Position numbers and translations under genes: made by a program. From Branchiostoma floridae (lineage: Eukaryota; Chordata; Leptocardii; Amphioxiformes; Branchiostomatidae), in contig NC_049982.1 of NCBI RefSeq assembly GCF_000003815.2, forward strand, positions 33,947,599-34,011,598: a stretch of DNA of 64,000 nucleotides. Direction: 5' to 3'. Numbering within the stretch: the stretch's first letter is position 1; the number at the start of each line of letters is the position of its first letter. Of the stretch, positions 53,796 to 64,000 are shown one piece after another. The notes below the pieces were generated by a model. The model made no database searches. It was not told where the DNA came from and saw only the letters and a program-made list of their open reading frames with translations.

Positions 53796-54582
53796 TAAAA
53801 CGATGCTGGGACACCAAACAGCGAGTACTGGAAGTACGTCGACGACCTTAACCTGGGAGAAAACCGCCCGATTGACTCACTTTCATCCATGCAGGATGAG
53901 TTAGACAGCTTGCAGAACTGGTCTGACAGAAACCACATGTTGCTGAAGCCCAAAAAGTGTTTAGTTATGCAGATTTGCTTCATGCGTCGACCCCCACCAG
54001 CCCCAGTCCTTACACTGGGAGGTAAGGTGCTCACCGTGGTGACACAAGCGAGACTACTTGGTCTCCAGATTCAGTCGGACCTTGGGTGGGACGCACAAGT
54101 GGACAGTATGGTGACAAAGGGGAGCAGACGGCTGTTTCTACTGTGCAGACTGCGACGGAACGGCCTTCCAACAGCTGACCTCACTGCCATCTACTGCGGG
54201 TATGTTCGACCGTTGCTTGAGTACGCAGCTCCAGTTTGGAACACCGCCCTCAACAAAAAGCAAATCGACCGACTTGAACGCGTTTAGAAACGTGCCTGTA
54301 GGATTATGTTGGGCCGGCAGTATGTTTCATATCCTGACGCCTTGCAAACATTGACTCTACAATCACTTTCTGAACGCAGACACGACCTCTCCTTGAACTT
54401 TGCCAAGAAAGTCCAACAGTCGCCACGCTTCTGTTCCTGGCTGCCTCCAACTCGAGGAGAACAGCATGGTAGACAACTCAGAAACTCATGCCTGTATCCC
54501 CAACCCAGGGGCACTAGGCGATACACGACGAGCGCTAAGCCTACACTGGCTAAACTCCTCAGTGATGACCTACAGAACTGAT
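53796..54582 (+). pseudogene. LINE reverse-transcriptase fragment beginning at the catalytic YVDD
   Basis: The frame starts just before YWKYVDDLNLG (RT catalytic motif), continues with LLKPKKCLVM, ARLLGLQIQSDLGWD and CGYVRPLLEYAAPVWN, has a TAG at 54285 after DRLERV, then resumes KRACRIMLG to a stop at about 54580. Homologous to 16424-17103. Truncated at the 5' side and interrupted by the nonsense codon. Confidence 0.82.
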
Positions 54583-54649
54583 CTGCAATTCGTACTGGGC
54601 AGTAAACTGGATTTTGACAAGTTCGAAAAGAGACCCACTTGTATATGAA

Positions 54650-56150
54650 TGAACTTTATTGCACAACATTTGTACATGGTACAATTGTAAGACAACAGTA
54701 ACAAGTCAATTAATACAATGATACTCGTCTAAGTTCTAAAACTGCATACAAATATAGTATAGAAATGTTAACATAAATGGCGTATTGACATAGTGTAATA
54801 TGCAAGTTTGACAAGTTGGTCCGTTACTGTACAATAGATTCTCTCTTTTTTAGAACATTACAAATGTATTGGCCTAAATACGAAGATATGTAGTCTGGAC
54901 ATGACATAAGTAGATTGAAAGTACATGTGTTTGTCTTTGGTAAAGGTGTGCTAGATTTACTTGTGATCATATCCATTAATTTTTGTCTATCTACGCTATA
55001 TGTAGGACATGTCATTAAAAATGATATGTAGGACATGTCATTAGAATATGATACTCATCTTCAACACCATCTTTACACGAAGGGCATTGCCTCTGGTTGG
55101 CTGGTATTTTACGGTACCGACCTCTTGCTATTTCCAAGCAGTGTGAACTAGTTCTTAATTTGGTTATGTTAACAGCAAAAGCTTTATTACGAACTGACGA
55201 AAGGTAATTTTCAAGTATGAACTGACTTATGATTTGGGAATAGGTTTTTAGTTTATTACAACTGTTTATTTCTTGACGCCAGCCAGAGAGAAATGTGTCT
55301 TTTAAACGTTCTTAGAATATGTTACCAAAGTGTTTGGCATGAACTGCAGGACTAAGCCAAACACTTTGGAAACCATGCCTACACAAAATATCTTGAACAT
55401 GGACAGTCCAGTCTAGTTCTTGTTCAACTGCCGTATCATATGCCTTCTTTACAATTCTATCATTGGGTAGGGTACGTAGTCTAAGCCAGTATTTAATAAG
55501 CTGTGTTTGCATATCAATATATAATGGAAACATTCCTAATTCACCTCTGATGGCGGCGTTTCCAGAGCCTCTAGGGACACAGAGTAGCATTTTGCAATAG
55601 TTAAGAAGAACATATTCCAAGTCATGTATCTCATAGGACGTTGTAGGCTGTTCTAATACAATATTTCGATTAGCTAGGGTTTAGGAATTATATAAAACAT
55701 TCAACTTATCTTTGTACTTCTTAAAACGCACAAGAACAGGACGACATGCTATTGTATCAGATTTCTTCCCAGTACGGGCAACCTTAAGAATTATATCATG
55801 TACATTTGATCCCAAAATCGGAGACAACATTTTACAGACTTTCTCTCTAATGTTTTCATTTGAAACCTCTACTATACCATTTACAATTAAGTCTCTGCAT
55901 TTAATATTGGTCCCTAGTATCTCACTACAATAAAGTAGAATAGGCTTGACTAGGCTGTTAAATAAATCAAGGGAGAGGGAGATAGACGGATTGTAGTTAG
56001 ATGCTAATAGAGATTTAAGTTTAAACTATGCGCAAAGGGCTTTTAATCTGATTTGTTTAGTAGAACGATTGAAAGATCCCGATGGGGTTATGTCTATTCC
56101 AAGATATATATAAGAGTCTGTGATGTTTATGGTCTGTCCCTATATGAATT
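54650..56150 (-). pseudogene. Minus-strand LINE fragment, RT domain with an odd internal block
   Basis: In minus reading: TDSYIYLGIDITPSGSF and NSLVKPILLYCSEILG (RT), then a stretch KCRDLIVNGIVEVSNENIRE to RPVLVRFKKYKDKLNVL that resembles an ORF1-type protein, then YVLLNYCKMLLCVPRGSGNA, RGELGMFPLYIDMQTQLIKY and CPTYSVDRQKLMDMITS. Several stops. The 3' tail TTTATTGCACAACATTTGTA is at 54658. The internal block is out of the usual order, suggesting a chimera. Confidence 0.72.
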
Positions 56151-56575
56151 GTAACTTATATTGATTGTAATTGTTAATGAGCAGATGTTATTTGAAAATA
56201 TTGTAATCCTGTGAATAGTTTCATTTAATATTGATAACGTTGCGCTAGTTTTACTGTATGAGTCGGCGCAATTCAGTTTTTTACTGCAAAGCCGATTTTT
56301 TTATCAATAATAAACCATTTGCTTCTACTACTACTAAACACTAGCCTTAGCCGTAAGCCAGGGGTAGGGTGATGCGACTTCGAACCTGTGTGATACGAAA
56401 GTTATCACACGGTCCGTAACACCTGTATTGAACGATATCGCGGCCCAGGTATGACATAAATATGGAATACAACATGGTGTATTCCGTATCACCCGAGGTT
56501 CCAGCCCGACCGCGGGAAGGATCGCCCGAGCTGGGATGGCTGGGACCGAGCGGCTAGCAAGGGGATAGCAGCGGT
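56151..56575. repeat. LINE remnant end and resumed satellite
   Basis: Ends in (CTA)n at 56320-56336. The satellite words AGCCTTAGCCGTAAGCCAGG and GGGTAGGGTGAT follow at 56343-56373, continuing the array broken at about 53795. Then unidentified sequence. Confidence 0.6.
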
Positions 56576-57603
56576 ATTTTGGTCTAAAATTTCTGAAGAG
56601 GATAACTCAAGAAAGGAACAACGGATTTTCATGATTTTGGTATGTAGGTACCTTAGACAATGCTGTACTGAACAAAATACTAATATGCAAAATAAGGTAA
56701 CATTTGCATAATTAATGACAATATTCAATCATAGCAGTATTTTCAATGTATCTCTTGTCCCCGGCATGATATGGTCTTGACATTTGGATGGTAGATAGCT
56801 TTCAGCGTCATGACAAAGTGAGGTTCAGCCCCCTAACATTTAAATGGAACTACAGAGCATTTTTGTAAAGACATTTCAAAGAGGATAACTACAGAAGGGA
56901 ACGACGAATGTCCATCATTTTAGGCATGCAGGTAGCTTAGGCAAAGACGTTCATAATGATATACATGTCATGCAAATGAGGACTTGATTTGAATGATTAA
57001 TGAGGAAATTGTATAATTCCATTGTTTTCCATGACTGGACTTCGATGAATGTAATTACCTCCATGAAATGTCATGGAATGGAGGTTATATTTTCTGTTAT
57101 GTGTCTCTGTCTGTGTACAAGATTACTCAAGAACGGCTGGATGGATTGGTTTCATACTTGTTGTGTTGGTGGGGTGTGATGAAAGCTCGAATCAATGAGA
57201 TTTTGGGCGCCGTATCTGTCGTTATAATCGATGTAAAAATATCAGAAATCACCCCTATATCTGCGATATATTGGAACAGGCATCGTGCTTTAAGTGTTTG
57301 TTAATGGGCTTAGCTCCAAGCAGATAGTGAGGTGATTTGTATGACAGCTGTTTGGGGAACCCCGAGTTTTTTTAATATGATAATTAGTTTTATTTATGTC
57401 TGCTTAGGATATTATGGAGATGTGAAGCGTAAGTATAATTGTAAGAAGTAGAGGTACATTTAACGGTAATGCTTAACAGGTATGGATGTCTCACATACTG
57501 TACTGCTGATTTGAGTGACATGGTGATTAAAATGCCATTAGGTCCTCTCATCTTAGATGGGTTGGGTGTCAGAAGTTTTATGGGCGATACAGATGTTCTG
57601 ATT
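56575..57603 (-). repeat. Dispersed repeat copies in reverse orientation, running into a gap
   Basis: 56575-57055 is the reverse complement of the 24.0-24.5 kb section (GAGGATAACTCAAGAAAGGA). At 57058 the hairpin ACCTCCATGAAATGTCATGG starts another reverse copy that runs to the N gap. 57061-57603 is almost identical to 58085-58625. Confidence 0.7.
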
Positions 57604-57703
57604 NNNNNNNNNNNNNNNNNNNNNNNNNNNNNNNNNNNNNNNNNNNNNNNNNNNNNNNNNNNNNNNNNNNNNNNNNNNNNNNNNNNNNNNNNNNNNNNNN
57701 NNN
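57604..57703. other. Assembly gap (100 N)
   Basis: Exactly 100 N. It cuts the first of two near-identical repeat copies. Confidence 0.99.
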
Positions 57704-58080
57704 GATGTGTTAGGTAATCCCCTGATCTGAACAGTTGTTGCGTATAGCACCTGGGTAGGGTAATGTACAGTTTAACTCCTTAAGCACTGTTTCCCGATGC
57801 TGGGCAACTGTTTCCCGATGCTGGACAATTTGAATATGATAAATAACTTTGTATCTAGCCACTTGTGCCTTTGGGGACCTGGTGTGTTATACTTCGTTTG
57901 CGCTGTTAGATTTTGTGCTCCGCGTGGCTTATGCTGATGTTGTGTTGGTAAGTACTTGCATTATTATATATCGGGCATCAACTTGTCCCAGTATCCTACA
58001 TGTAGGTATTGGTTGACGGATATTTCATGTCCTTTTGGTTGTGTTGATGATGTGTTTGTATCCTGTATTGTATTTCTTGT
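57704..58080. other. Short unidentified stretch between duplicate repeats
   Basis: CTGTTTCCCGATGCTGG is present twice (near 57788 and 57808). No coding signal. Confidence 0.45.
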
Positions 58081-58082
58081 AT

Positions 58083-58640
58083 TTACCTCCATGAAATGTC
58101 ATGGAGGTTATATTTTCTGTTATGTGTCTCTGTCTGTGTACAAGATTACTCAAGAACGGCTGGATGGATTGGTTTCATACTTGTTGTGTTGGTGGGGTGT
58201 GATGAAAGCTCGAATCAATGAGATTTTGGGCGCCGTATCTGTCGTTATAATCGATGTAAAAATATCAGAAATCACCCCTATATCTGCGATATATTGGAAC
58301 AGGCATCGTGCTTTAAGTGGTTGTTAATGGGCTTAGCTCCAAGCAGATAGTGAGGTGATTTGTATGACAGCTGTTTGGGGAACCCCGAGTTTTTTTAATA
58401 TGATAATTAGTTTTATTTATGTCTGCTTAGGATATTATGGAGATGTGAAGCGTAAGTATAATTGTAAGAAGTAGAGGTACATTTAACGGTAATGCTTAAC
58501 AGGTATGGATGTCTCACATACTGTACTGCTGATTTGAGTGACATGGTGATTAAAATGCCATTAGGTCCTCTCATCTTAGATGGGTTGGGTATCAGAAGTT
58601 TTATGGGCGATACAGATGTTCTGATTTCGTTACGATAAGG
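58083..58640 (-). repeat. Second near-identical dispersed repeat copy
   Basis: It starts with the hairpin TACCTCCATGAAATGTCATG then GAGGT, and continues like 57061-57603 with only a handful of differences (for example AAGTGGTTG versus AAGTGTTTG). Confidence 0.8.
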
Positions 58641-58849
58641 GACAGTTGTTAGTTGTCTCTTTCGTAGCCAATGGTACTTGTTTTTTAGCAGACGGGGTTG
58701 GCGCCAAGTATTCATCTTACAGTTGGTGTAGGGCTGTCAGAGGAAAGTGTGCATCTCGTTTTTGTACCGTGTGAACAGCTGATGTTATGACATATTGGTG
58801 GAAAATCAAATCACCATCTGACTAAAGTTGGCCACATCCCTTCTTCTTT

Positions 58850-59045
58850 CTGAGTTTCCCAACGTCCTCCCACCACACCGCTCTGAGGCACATAGTCGAA
58901 CACAACCTCAGTAATGCTGACAACCTTAGACAGTTTAAATGCCAAACATCAAGCTTAAGGAACACCACGCTACCATATGCCGTCGACCTCTTAAACGCAC
59001 ATTACACAATTAAGTGTCACATTTTAATAATTACTAATCAGATGG
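58850..59045 (+). pseudogene. Possible LINE C-terminal fragment
   Basis: One frame reads HHTALRHIVEHNLSNADNLR then SLRNTTLPYAVDLLNAHY. This resembles the extreme C-terminus of some LINE RTs (R.RNS.IPYA..LLN). Short and tentative. Confidence 0.45.
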
Positions 59046-60910
59046 ACATCCTCTGTGTCATTAAATAAATACACCACTACTTTCCCATAACATTTATAAC
59101 CATTACTCTCAAATACAACCGACTATAAACATACATACCATCCACAAAAAAGCAATAAATATTTCATGGAGGTATGAGGTCCCCGAACTCTAGTTTATGA
59201 TAGGTGGTACAAAAGCAGATACCAAATATGCAAATGAGGAACTGATTTGCATCATATATGCAACAGCTTAATTATTGACAATGGAATTTTTATACTTGTC
59301 ACATGTGTATGTCAATGATGAACATCACTTTGCATGAATCATATAAATGTGCAATTCATTTGCATAAAATTTACAAAATCTCTAAATAATTCATCAAGGT
59401 ATGAGGTCGCCGAACTCTTGTCTTGTTGTGGGGTGTACCTGTAGCTAAATTGGTAGCTGCCTCACAGTTGTGCTCCCTGTATCAATTACATACTTGGTAT
59501 CTGAAAGCCCGGACCCACAAGGGCGCCTGAACATAAGAAATTGAAGTCGAGGTCTTCATCGACTTCAGATGGACGAACAACAACAACAACAAGAACTGGG
59601 AGCCCCCCATGCATTTTTGGCCTCCTAGCCACTTGTTACAGTGCAACAGAACTTCCAGTGTTGATATAGTCCAATCTCTATATGCTTGGTATTTTCGGCC
59701 AGAGAGTAAGTAGTGTAGGTTTTGACAGCAGTAGCCAGTTATGTTTGTTGACGTTGTTAGAAAATAACTCAAGAGGTTCACAGATTTTTGGCATGTAAAC
59801 AGCTGGAGTGATACTCTGAGGGCTAATTATGCAGATCGGTATAATTTGCATGATTAATGAGCATTAAGGATTAAGATTATTTGGCAAAGGTACGAGGTTA
59901 TGAAACTCCTAGAAATAAGCATCGGGTAGTTCATTGTACAGTAAAAAAAAAGGTTAACCTTCGTCAAAAGGTTTTGTTTTGAGCGTGTTTGTATGTCTGT
60001 CTGTTTCCTCAAAAATATATTGAATTTCGATAGAAATGTCAATGAACCAAAATGTCAGTGAAATAGCTCTTTAATTTAACTGTTTGTAATTATTGAATTT
60101 TTGCAATCAAAAAGTGATCACTGATATGTAAATTTGTCATTTAGAAATGTACATGAGCCACTATTTACATAAATTGTATATGGGGAAAAGTACATCTCTG
60201 CAGTGGATTATTTAACAGTCAATAACGCATGTTGATGTGTTTTCTTTTTGGAGACGCCCCAGAGGTGAGCCTATATATGGTACATTATTGTGAGCAATCT
60301 GCAAGACTTCTAGGAATCGTACAGGATTGTGTCCACAGGAATACCAGTTCACAGGATTGTGAAAACACACATTTTCTTGTTACCGTGTACTTGGAAAGAC
60401 CAACATATTTTGTACTAGTCAAAAAGGAGAGACATGGCAAGAAGTTGGTAACAAAGCAAGAGGTTTAACAAATAATTCCACCAGGTGCAATAGGCGGTAT
60501 TATAGCACCCGCGGCTGGTAGAATTATGAGAGTCGATGTTAGACGTCGCCATCAATCAAGACGTCGTTAATCCAGACCAACTGACAGTTGGTAAACAAGA
60601 TATAATTGTTATCTTTCCCTTTAGAGAATACCTTATGTGTGTATGGCCTTAAAGATTTCTACAAAATATTCTTTTCTGACTGTCGCAATATGCTGGTCCT
60701 TCTAAACTATAATATTTAATGTCCTAATTTAGGGAAGGGGTCATACTGCATCAAATTTGCCCTTCAACAAGATTGAAAAGATTGTGCACACCCGGATTCA
60801 ATTACAAAGACAATTTACATTAAGAAATAAACAAAGGGGCTGCCATTGGTATTGTTGCCTGTATGTGTACAGGACAGCAGGGTTAGCATCATTCAAATTA
60901 CAAGTTAAGA
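59046..60910. other. Repeat-rich stretch, no gene seen
   Basis: Reverse ends of the dispersed repeat at 59161 (CATGGAGGTATGAGGTCCCC) and 59395 (CAAGGTATGAGGTCGCCGAA), and (CAA)n at 59578-59591. 60245-60350 resembles 30240-30350. No coding signal. Confidence 0.5.
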
Positions 60911-60919
60911 GTATACTTT

Positions 60920-62100
60920 GAAGAGTTCGGAATCTCAAGCATATATACGCCCGTAAGTGTTACGTAGCGGTAGGCTAAGGGGAACCTATAATCGAGAATA
61001 TCTCGGCAACAGTGCACAATAGAATTATGCGGTTTGTGGCTTCCTATTCCCTACCTAGAGACCTTTCTAACGATACCAAGTTGGACCCGCCGGAATAACT
61101 CTGAAGACTTCGGAATCTCAAGCGTATATACGGCCGTATGTATTACGTAGCGGTAGGCTATGGTGAACCTATGATCGAGAATATCTCGGCAACAATGCAC
61201 AATAGAATTATGCGGTTTGTGGCTTACTATTCCCTACCTAGAGACCATTCTAACGATACCAAGTTTGACCCGCCGGAATAACTCTGAAGACGTCGGAATC
61301 CCAAGCGTATATACGACCGTATGCATTACGTAGCGGTAGGCTAAGGTGAACCTATGATCGAAAATATCTCGGTAACAATGCAGAATAGAAGTATGCGGAT
61401 TGTGGCTTAATATTCCCTACCTAGAGACCTTTCTAACGATACCAAGTTTGACCCGACGGAATAACTCTGAAGTCTTCGGAATCTCAAGCGTATATACGCC
61501 CCTATGTATTACGTAGCGGTAGGCTTAGGTGAACCTATGATCGAGAATATCTCGGCAACAATGCACAATAGAATTATGCAATTTGTGGCTTAATATTCCC
61601 TACCTAAAGACCTTTCTAACGATACCAAGTTGGACCCGCCGGAATAACTCTGAAGTCTTCGGAATCTCAAGCGTATATACGCCCGTATGTATTACGTAGC
61701 GGTTACGGCTAAGGTGAACCTATGATCGAGAATATCTCGGCAACAATGCACAATAGAATTATGCGGTTTGTGGCTTACTATTCCCTACCTAAAGACCATT
61801 CTAACGATACCAAGTTTGACCCGCCGGATTAACTCTGAAGACTTCGGAATCTCAAGCGTATATACGACCGTATGTGTTACGTGGCGGTTACGGCTAAGGC
61901 GCCCGTATGTGTTACGGTTATCTCGGCAACAATGCACAATAGAATTATGCGGTTTGTGGCTTCTATTCCCTACCTAGAGACCTTTCTAACGATACCAAGT
62001 TTGACCCGCCGGAATAACTCTGAAGACTTCGGAATCTCAAGCGTATATACGCCCGTATGTGTTACGTAGCGGTAGGCTAAGGTGAACCTATGATCGAGAA
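60920..62100 (-). repeat. 183-bp satellite array, about 6.5 copies
   Basis: GAAGACTTCGGAATCTCAAG-like starts at about 60920, 61103, 61286, 61469, 61652, 61838 and 62019 give a 183-bp period. Each unit has a TCTCGGCAACAATGCAC-like string and GACCTTTCTAACGATACCAA. Read in reverse it shares GGTATCGTTAGAAAGGTC with the other satellites. Confidence 0.92.
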
Positions 62101-62115
62101 TACCAAGCTTGGTAT
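62100..62115. repeat. Head-to-head palindromic satellite junction
   Basis: ATACCAAGCTTGGTAT is a perfect 16-bp palindrome exactly where the 183-bp array (reverse) meets the 210-bp array (forward). Confidence 0.85.
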
Positions 62116-62735
62116 GGTTGGAAAGGTCCCCTAGTAAGGAATCGAAAGATGAAAACCGCAGTCCAATCCGATACTTCCTTGTTGAGATATTCTTGAGTAT
62201 ACGGACTCTATTTGGGCGCAACCTCTAGCTACCTTCTGGAAACACCATGTGTCAGGGTACCGGGTAGGGACTTAATAACGCAATTGTAGTTTAGGCTTTA
62301 AGTTCCGGGCTAGCAAGCTTGGTATGGTTGGAAAGGTCCCTTAGTAAGGAATTGAATGATGAAAACTGCAGTCCAATCTGATACTTCCTTGTTGAGATAT
62401 TTTTGAGTATACGGACTCTATTTGGGCGCAACCGCTAACTACCTTTGGGAAACACCACCTGTCACGGTACCGAGTAGGGACTTAATAACGCAATTGTAGT
62501 TTAGGCTTTAAGTTCCGGCCTAGCAATCTTGGTATGGTTGGAAAGGTCCCTTAGTAAGGAATTGAATGATGAAAACTGCAGTCCAATCCGATACTTCCTT
62601 GTTGAGATATTCTTGAGTATACGGACTCTATTTGGGCGCAACCTCTAGCTACCTTTTGGAAACACCACCTGTCACAGTACCGGGTAGGCAGTTAATAGCG
62701 CAATTGTAGCTTAGGCTTTAAGTTCCGCCAAGCAA
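62101..62735 (+). repeat. 210-bp satellite array, three copies
   Basis: CTTGGTATGGTTGGAAAGGT starts at about 62108, 62318 and 62528. Units contain GATGAAAACTGCAGTCCAAT and CTTGTTGAGATATT. It is related to, but in the opposite orientation from, the 183-bp array before it. Confidence 0.92.
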
Positions 62736-62744
62736 GCTCATGGA

Positions 62745-63835
62745 GCAAGTTTCATGGAGCCAGCTCTATGCACTTTGAATACATACGATTGGTTCTCGTC
62801 ACAACAGGAAAAATCTTAGTTCGCTATAGAGCCGCCCTTGTAAACGAAAAACAAGTTTCATGGAGCCAGCTCTATGCACTTTGAATACATACGATTGGTT
62901 CTCGTCACCACAGGAAAAATCTCAGTCCGCTATAGGGCCGCCCTTGTAAACGAAAAACAAGTTTCATGGAGCCAGCTCTATGCACTTTTGAATGTATACA
63001 ATTGGTTCTCGTCACAACAGGAAAAATCGTAGTCTGCTATGGGGCGGCCCTTGTAAACGAAAAACAAGTTTCATCGAGCCAGCTCTATGCTATATGCACT
63101 TTGAATGTATACAATTGGTTCACGTCACCACAGGAAAAATCTTAGTCCGCTATGGGGCCGCCCTTGTAAACGGAAAACAAGTTGTATGGATCCAGGTCTA
63201 TGCACTTTGAATGTATACAATTTGTTCACGTCACCACAGGAAAAATCTTAGCCTGTTATAGGGCCACCCTTGTAAACGAAAAACACGTTTCATGGAGCTA
63301 GCTCTATGCTATATGCACTTTTGAATGTATACAATTGGTTCACGTCACCACAGGAAAATCTTAGTCCGCTATGAGGCCGCCATTGTAAACGAAAAACGAG
63401 TTTCATGGAGCCAGCTCCATGCACATTTGAATGTATACAATTGGTTCTCGTCACCACAGGAAAAATCTTAGTCCGCTATGGGGCCGCCCTTGTAAACGAA
63501 AAACAAGTTTCATGGAGCCAGCTCTATGCACTTTTGAATGTATACAATTGGCTCTCGTCACCACAGAAAAAATCATAGTCCGCTATGGGGCCGCCCTTGT
63601 AAACGAAAAACAAGTTTCATCGAGCCAGCTCTATGCACATTTGAATGTATACAATTGGTTCTCGTCACCACAGGAAAAATCTTAGTCCGCTATGGGTCCG
63701 CCCTTGTAAACGAAAAACACGTTTCACGGAGCCAGCTCTATGCTATATGCACTTTTGAATGTATACAATTGGTTCACGTCACCACAGGAAAAATTTTAGT
63801 CCGCTATAGGGCCGCCCTTGTAAAACTGGCTCCAT
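62745..63835 (+). repeat. ~107-bp satellite array, about 10 copies
   Basis: GTTTCATGGAGCCAGCTCTA begins units at 62749, 62855, 62961, 63068, 63181, 63287, 63400, 63507, 63614 and 63721. Most spacings are 106-107 bp and two are 113 bp, where a TATGC duplication (GCTATATGCAC) adds length. ORFs through the array are accidental. Confidence 0.93.
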
Positions 63836-63837
63836 AA

Positions 63838-64000
63838 AACTAGCCGTTATGCCACGACTAGAGTCCATACGATCATTAATGATATAATTTGCCCGGCCGC
63901 AACTTGAACCCTCACTTGGAATCGCGTTATTAAGGGATCACCCTACCCCTGACTTATGAATAAGACAAGCGGTTATGCCACGACTAGAGTCTATACGATC
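63838..64000 (-). repeat. Reverse copy of the ~200-bp satellite family at the window edge
   Basis: Read in reverse: ACTCTAGTCGTGGCATAA, CAGGGGTAGGGTGATCCCTT, GGGTTCAAGTTGCGGCCGGG, matching the unit at 53186. GCCACGACTAGAGTC occurs twice, 125 bp apart, so the array continues beyond the window. Confidence 0.75.

Noticed and set aside
62992-63837. ORFs through the 107-bp satellite
   Set aside because: They arise from an array whose unit length is not a multiple of three and whose frame is not maintained.

Overview
This is eukaryotic, animal nuclear DNA. The coding sequence is split by GT-AG introns, the non-coding part is AT-rich and packed with transposons, microsatellites and satellites, and there are two 100-N assembly gaps (32722-32821 and 57604-57703). 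Gene content and repeat style (many short TIR elements, CR1/L1/RTE/Penelope-type fragments, a tRNA-headed SINE) suggest an invertebrate deuterostome. A lancelet (Branchiostoma) is my best guess; that is an inference, not something proven here.

The window holds one recognisable host gene, on the minus strand: an orthologue of BOD1L1 (biorientation of chromosomes in cell division 1-like). I assembled 15 coding exons from the ATG at 50772 to the TAA at 14302. All 14 junctions have GT donors and AG acceptors and all reading phases agree, giving a predicted 1449-residue protein. Exons 1-3 and the start of exon 4 encode the conserved Shg1/BOD1 domain. Exon 4 (535 codons) encodes a Lys/Ser/Glu-rich disordered region with a short tandem peptide repeat. 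The remaining exons encode acidic, coiled and AT-hook-like basic segments. A strong E2F-type site and a YY1-type site lie 190-260 bp upstream of the ATG.

Layout. 1-2690: old repeats, a 400-bp CA microsatellite and a LINE fragment. 2694-4886: a complete miniature LTR retrotransposon with nearly identical 206-bp LTRs and a 5-bp target duplication. 4890-14300: the 3' flank of the gene, AT-rich, with Penelope-like and other repeat fragments. 14302-50772: BOD1L1, whose introns are filled with DNA transposons. Many of these have target duplications I could read directly: 8 bp (hAT), 5 bp (hAT-like), TTA/TAA (PIF/Harbinger-like), and a 24-bp duplication around a SINE. Intron 3 contains a nest of insertions several levels deep and, directly before exon 4, about 20 tandem copies of that exon's own 3' splice junction. 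50773-53170: promoter, a Tigger/pogo-like MITE and an inverted repeat. 53185-56400: a 200-bp satellite split by two LINE fragments. 56575-59420: dispersed repeats, including a nearly identical pair beside an assembly gap. 60920-64000: four satellite arrays, three of which share a core motif with the 53-kb array, with a head-to-head palindromic junction at 62100-62115.

The transposons look non-autonomous or broken; I found no intact transposase or full-length reverse transcriptase. I did not find a new multi-gene system. The most unusual signal is the amplified splice-acceptor/exon-start minisatellite in front of BOD1L1 exon 4, followed by the nested insertions and the related satellites.
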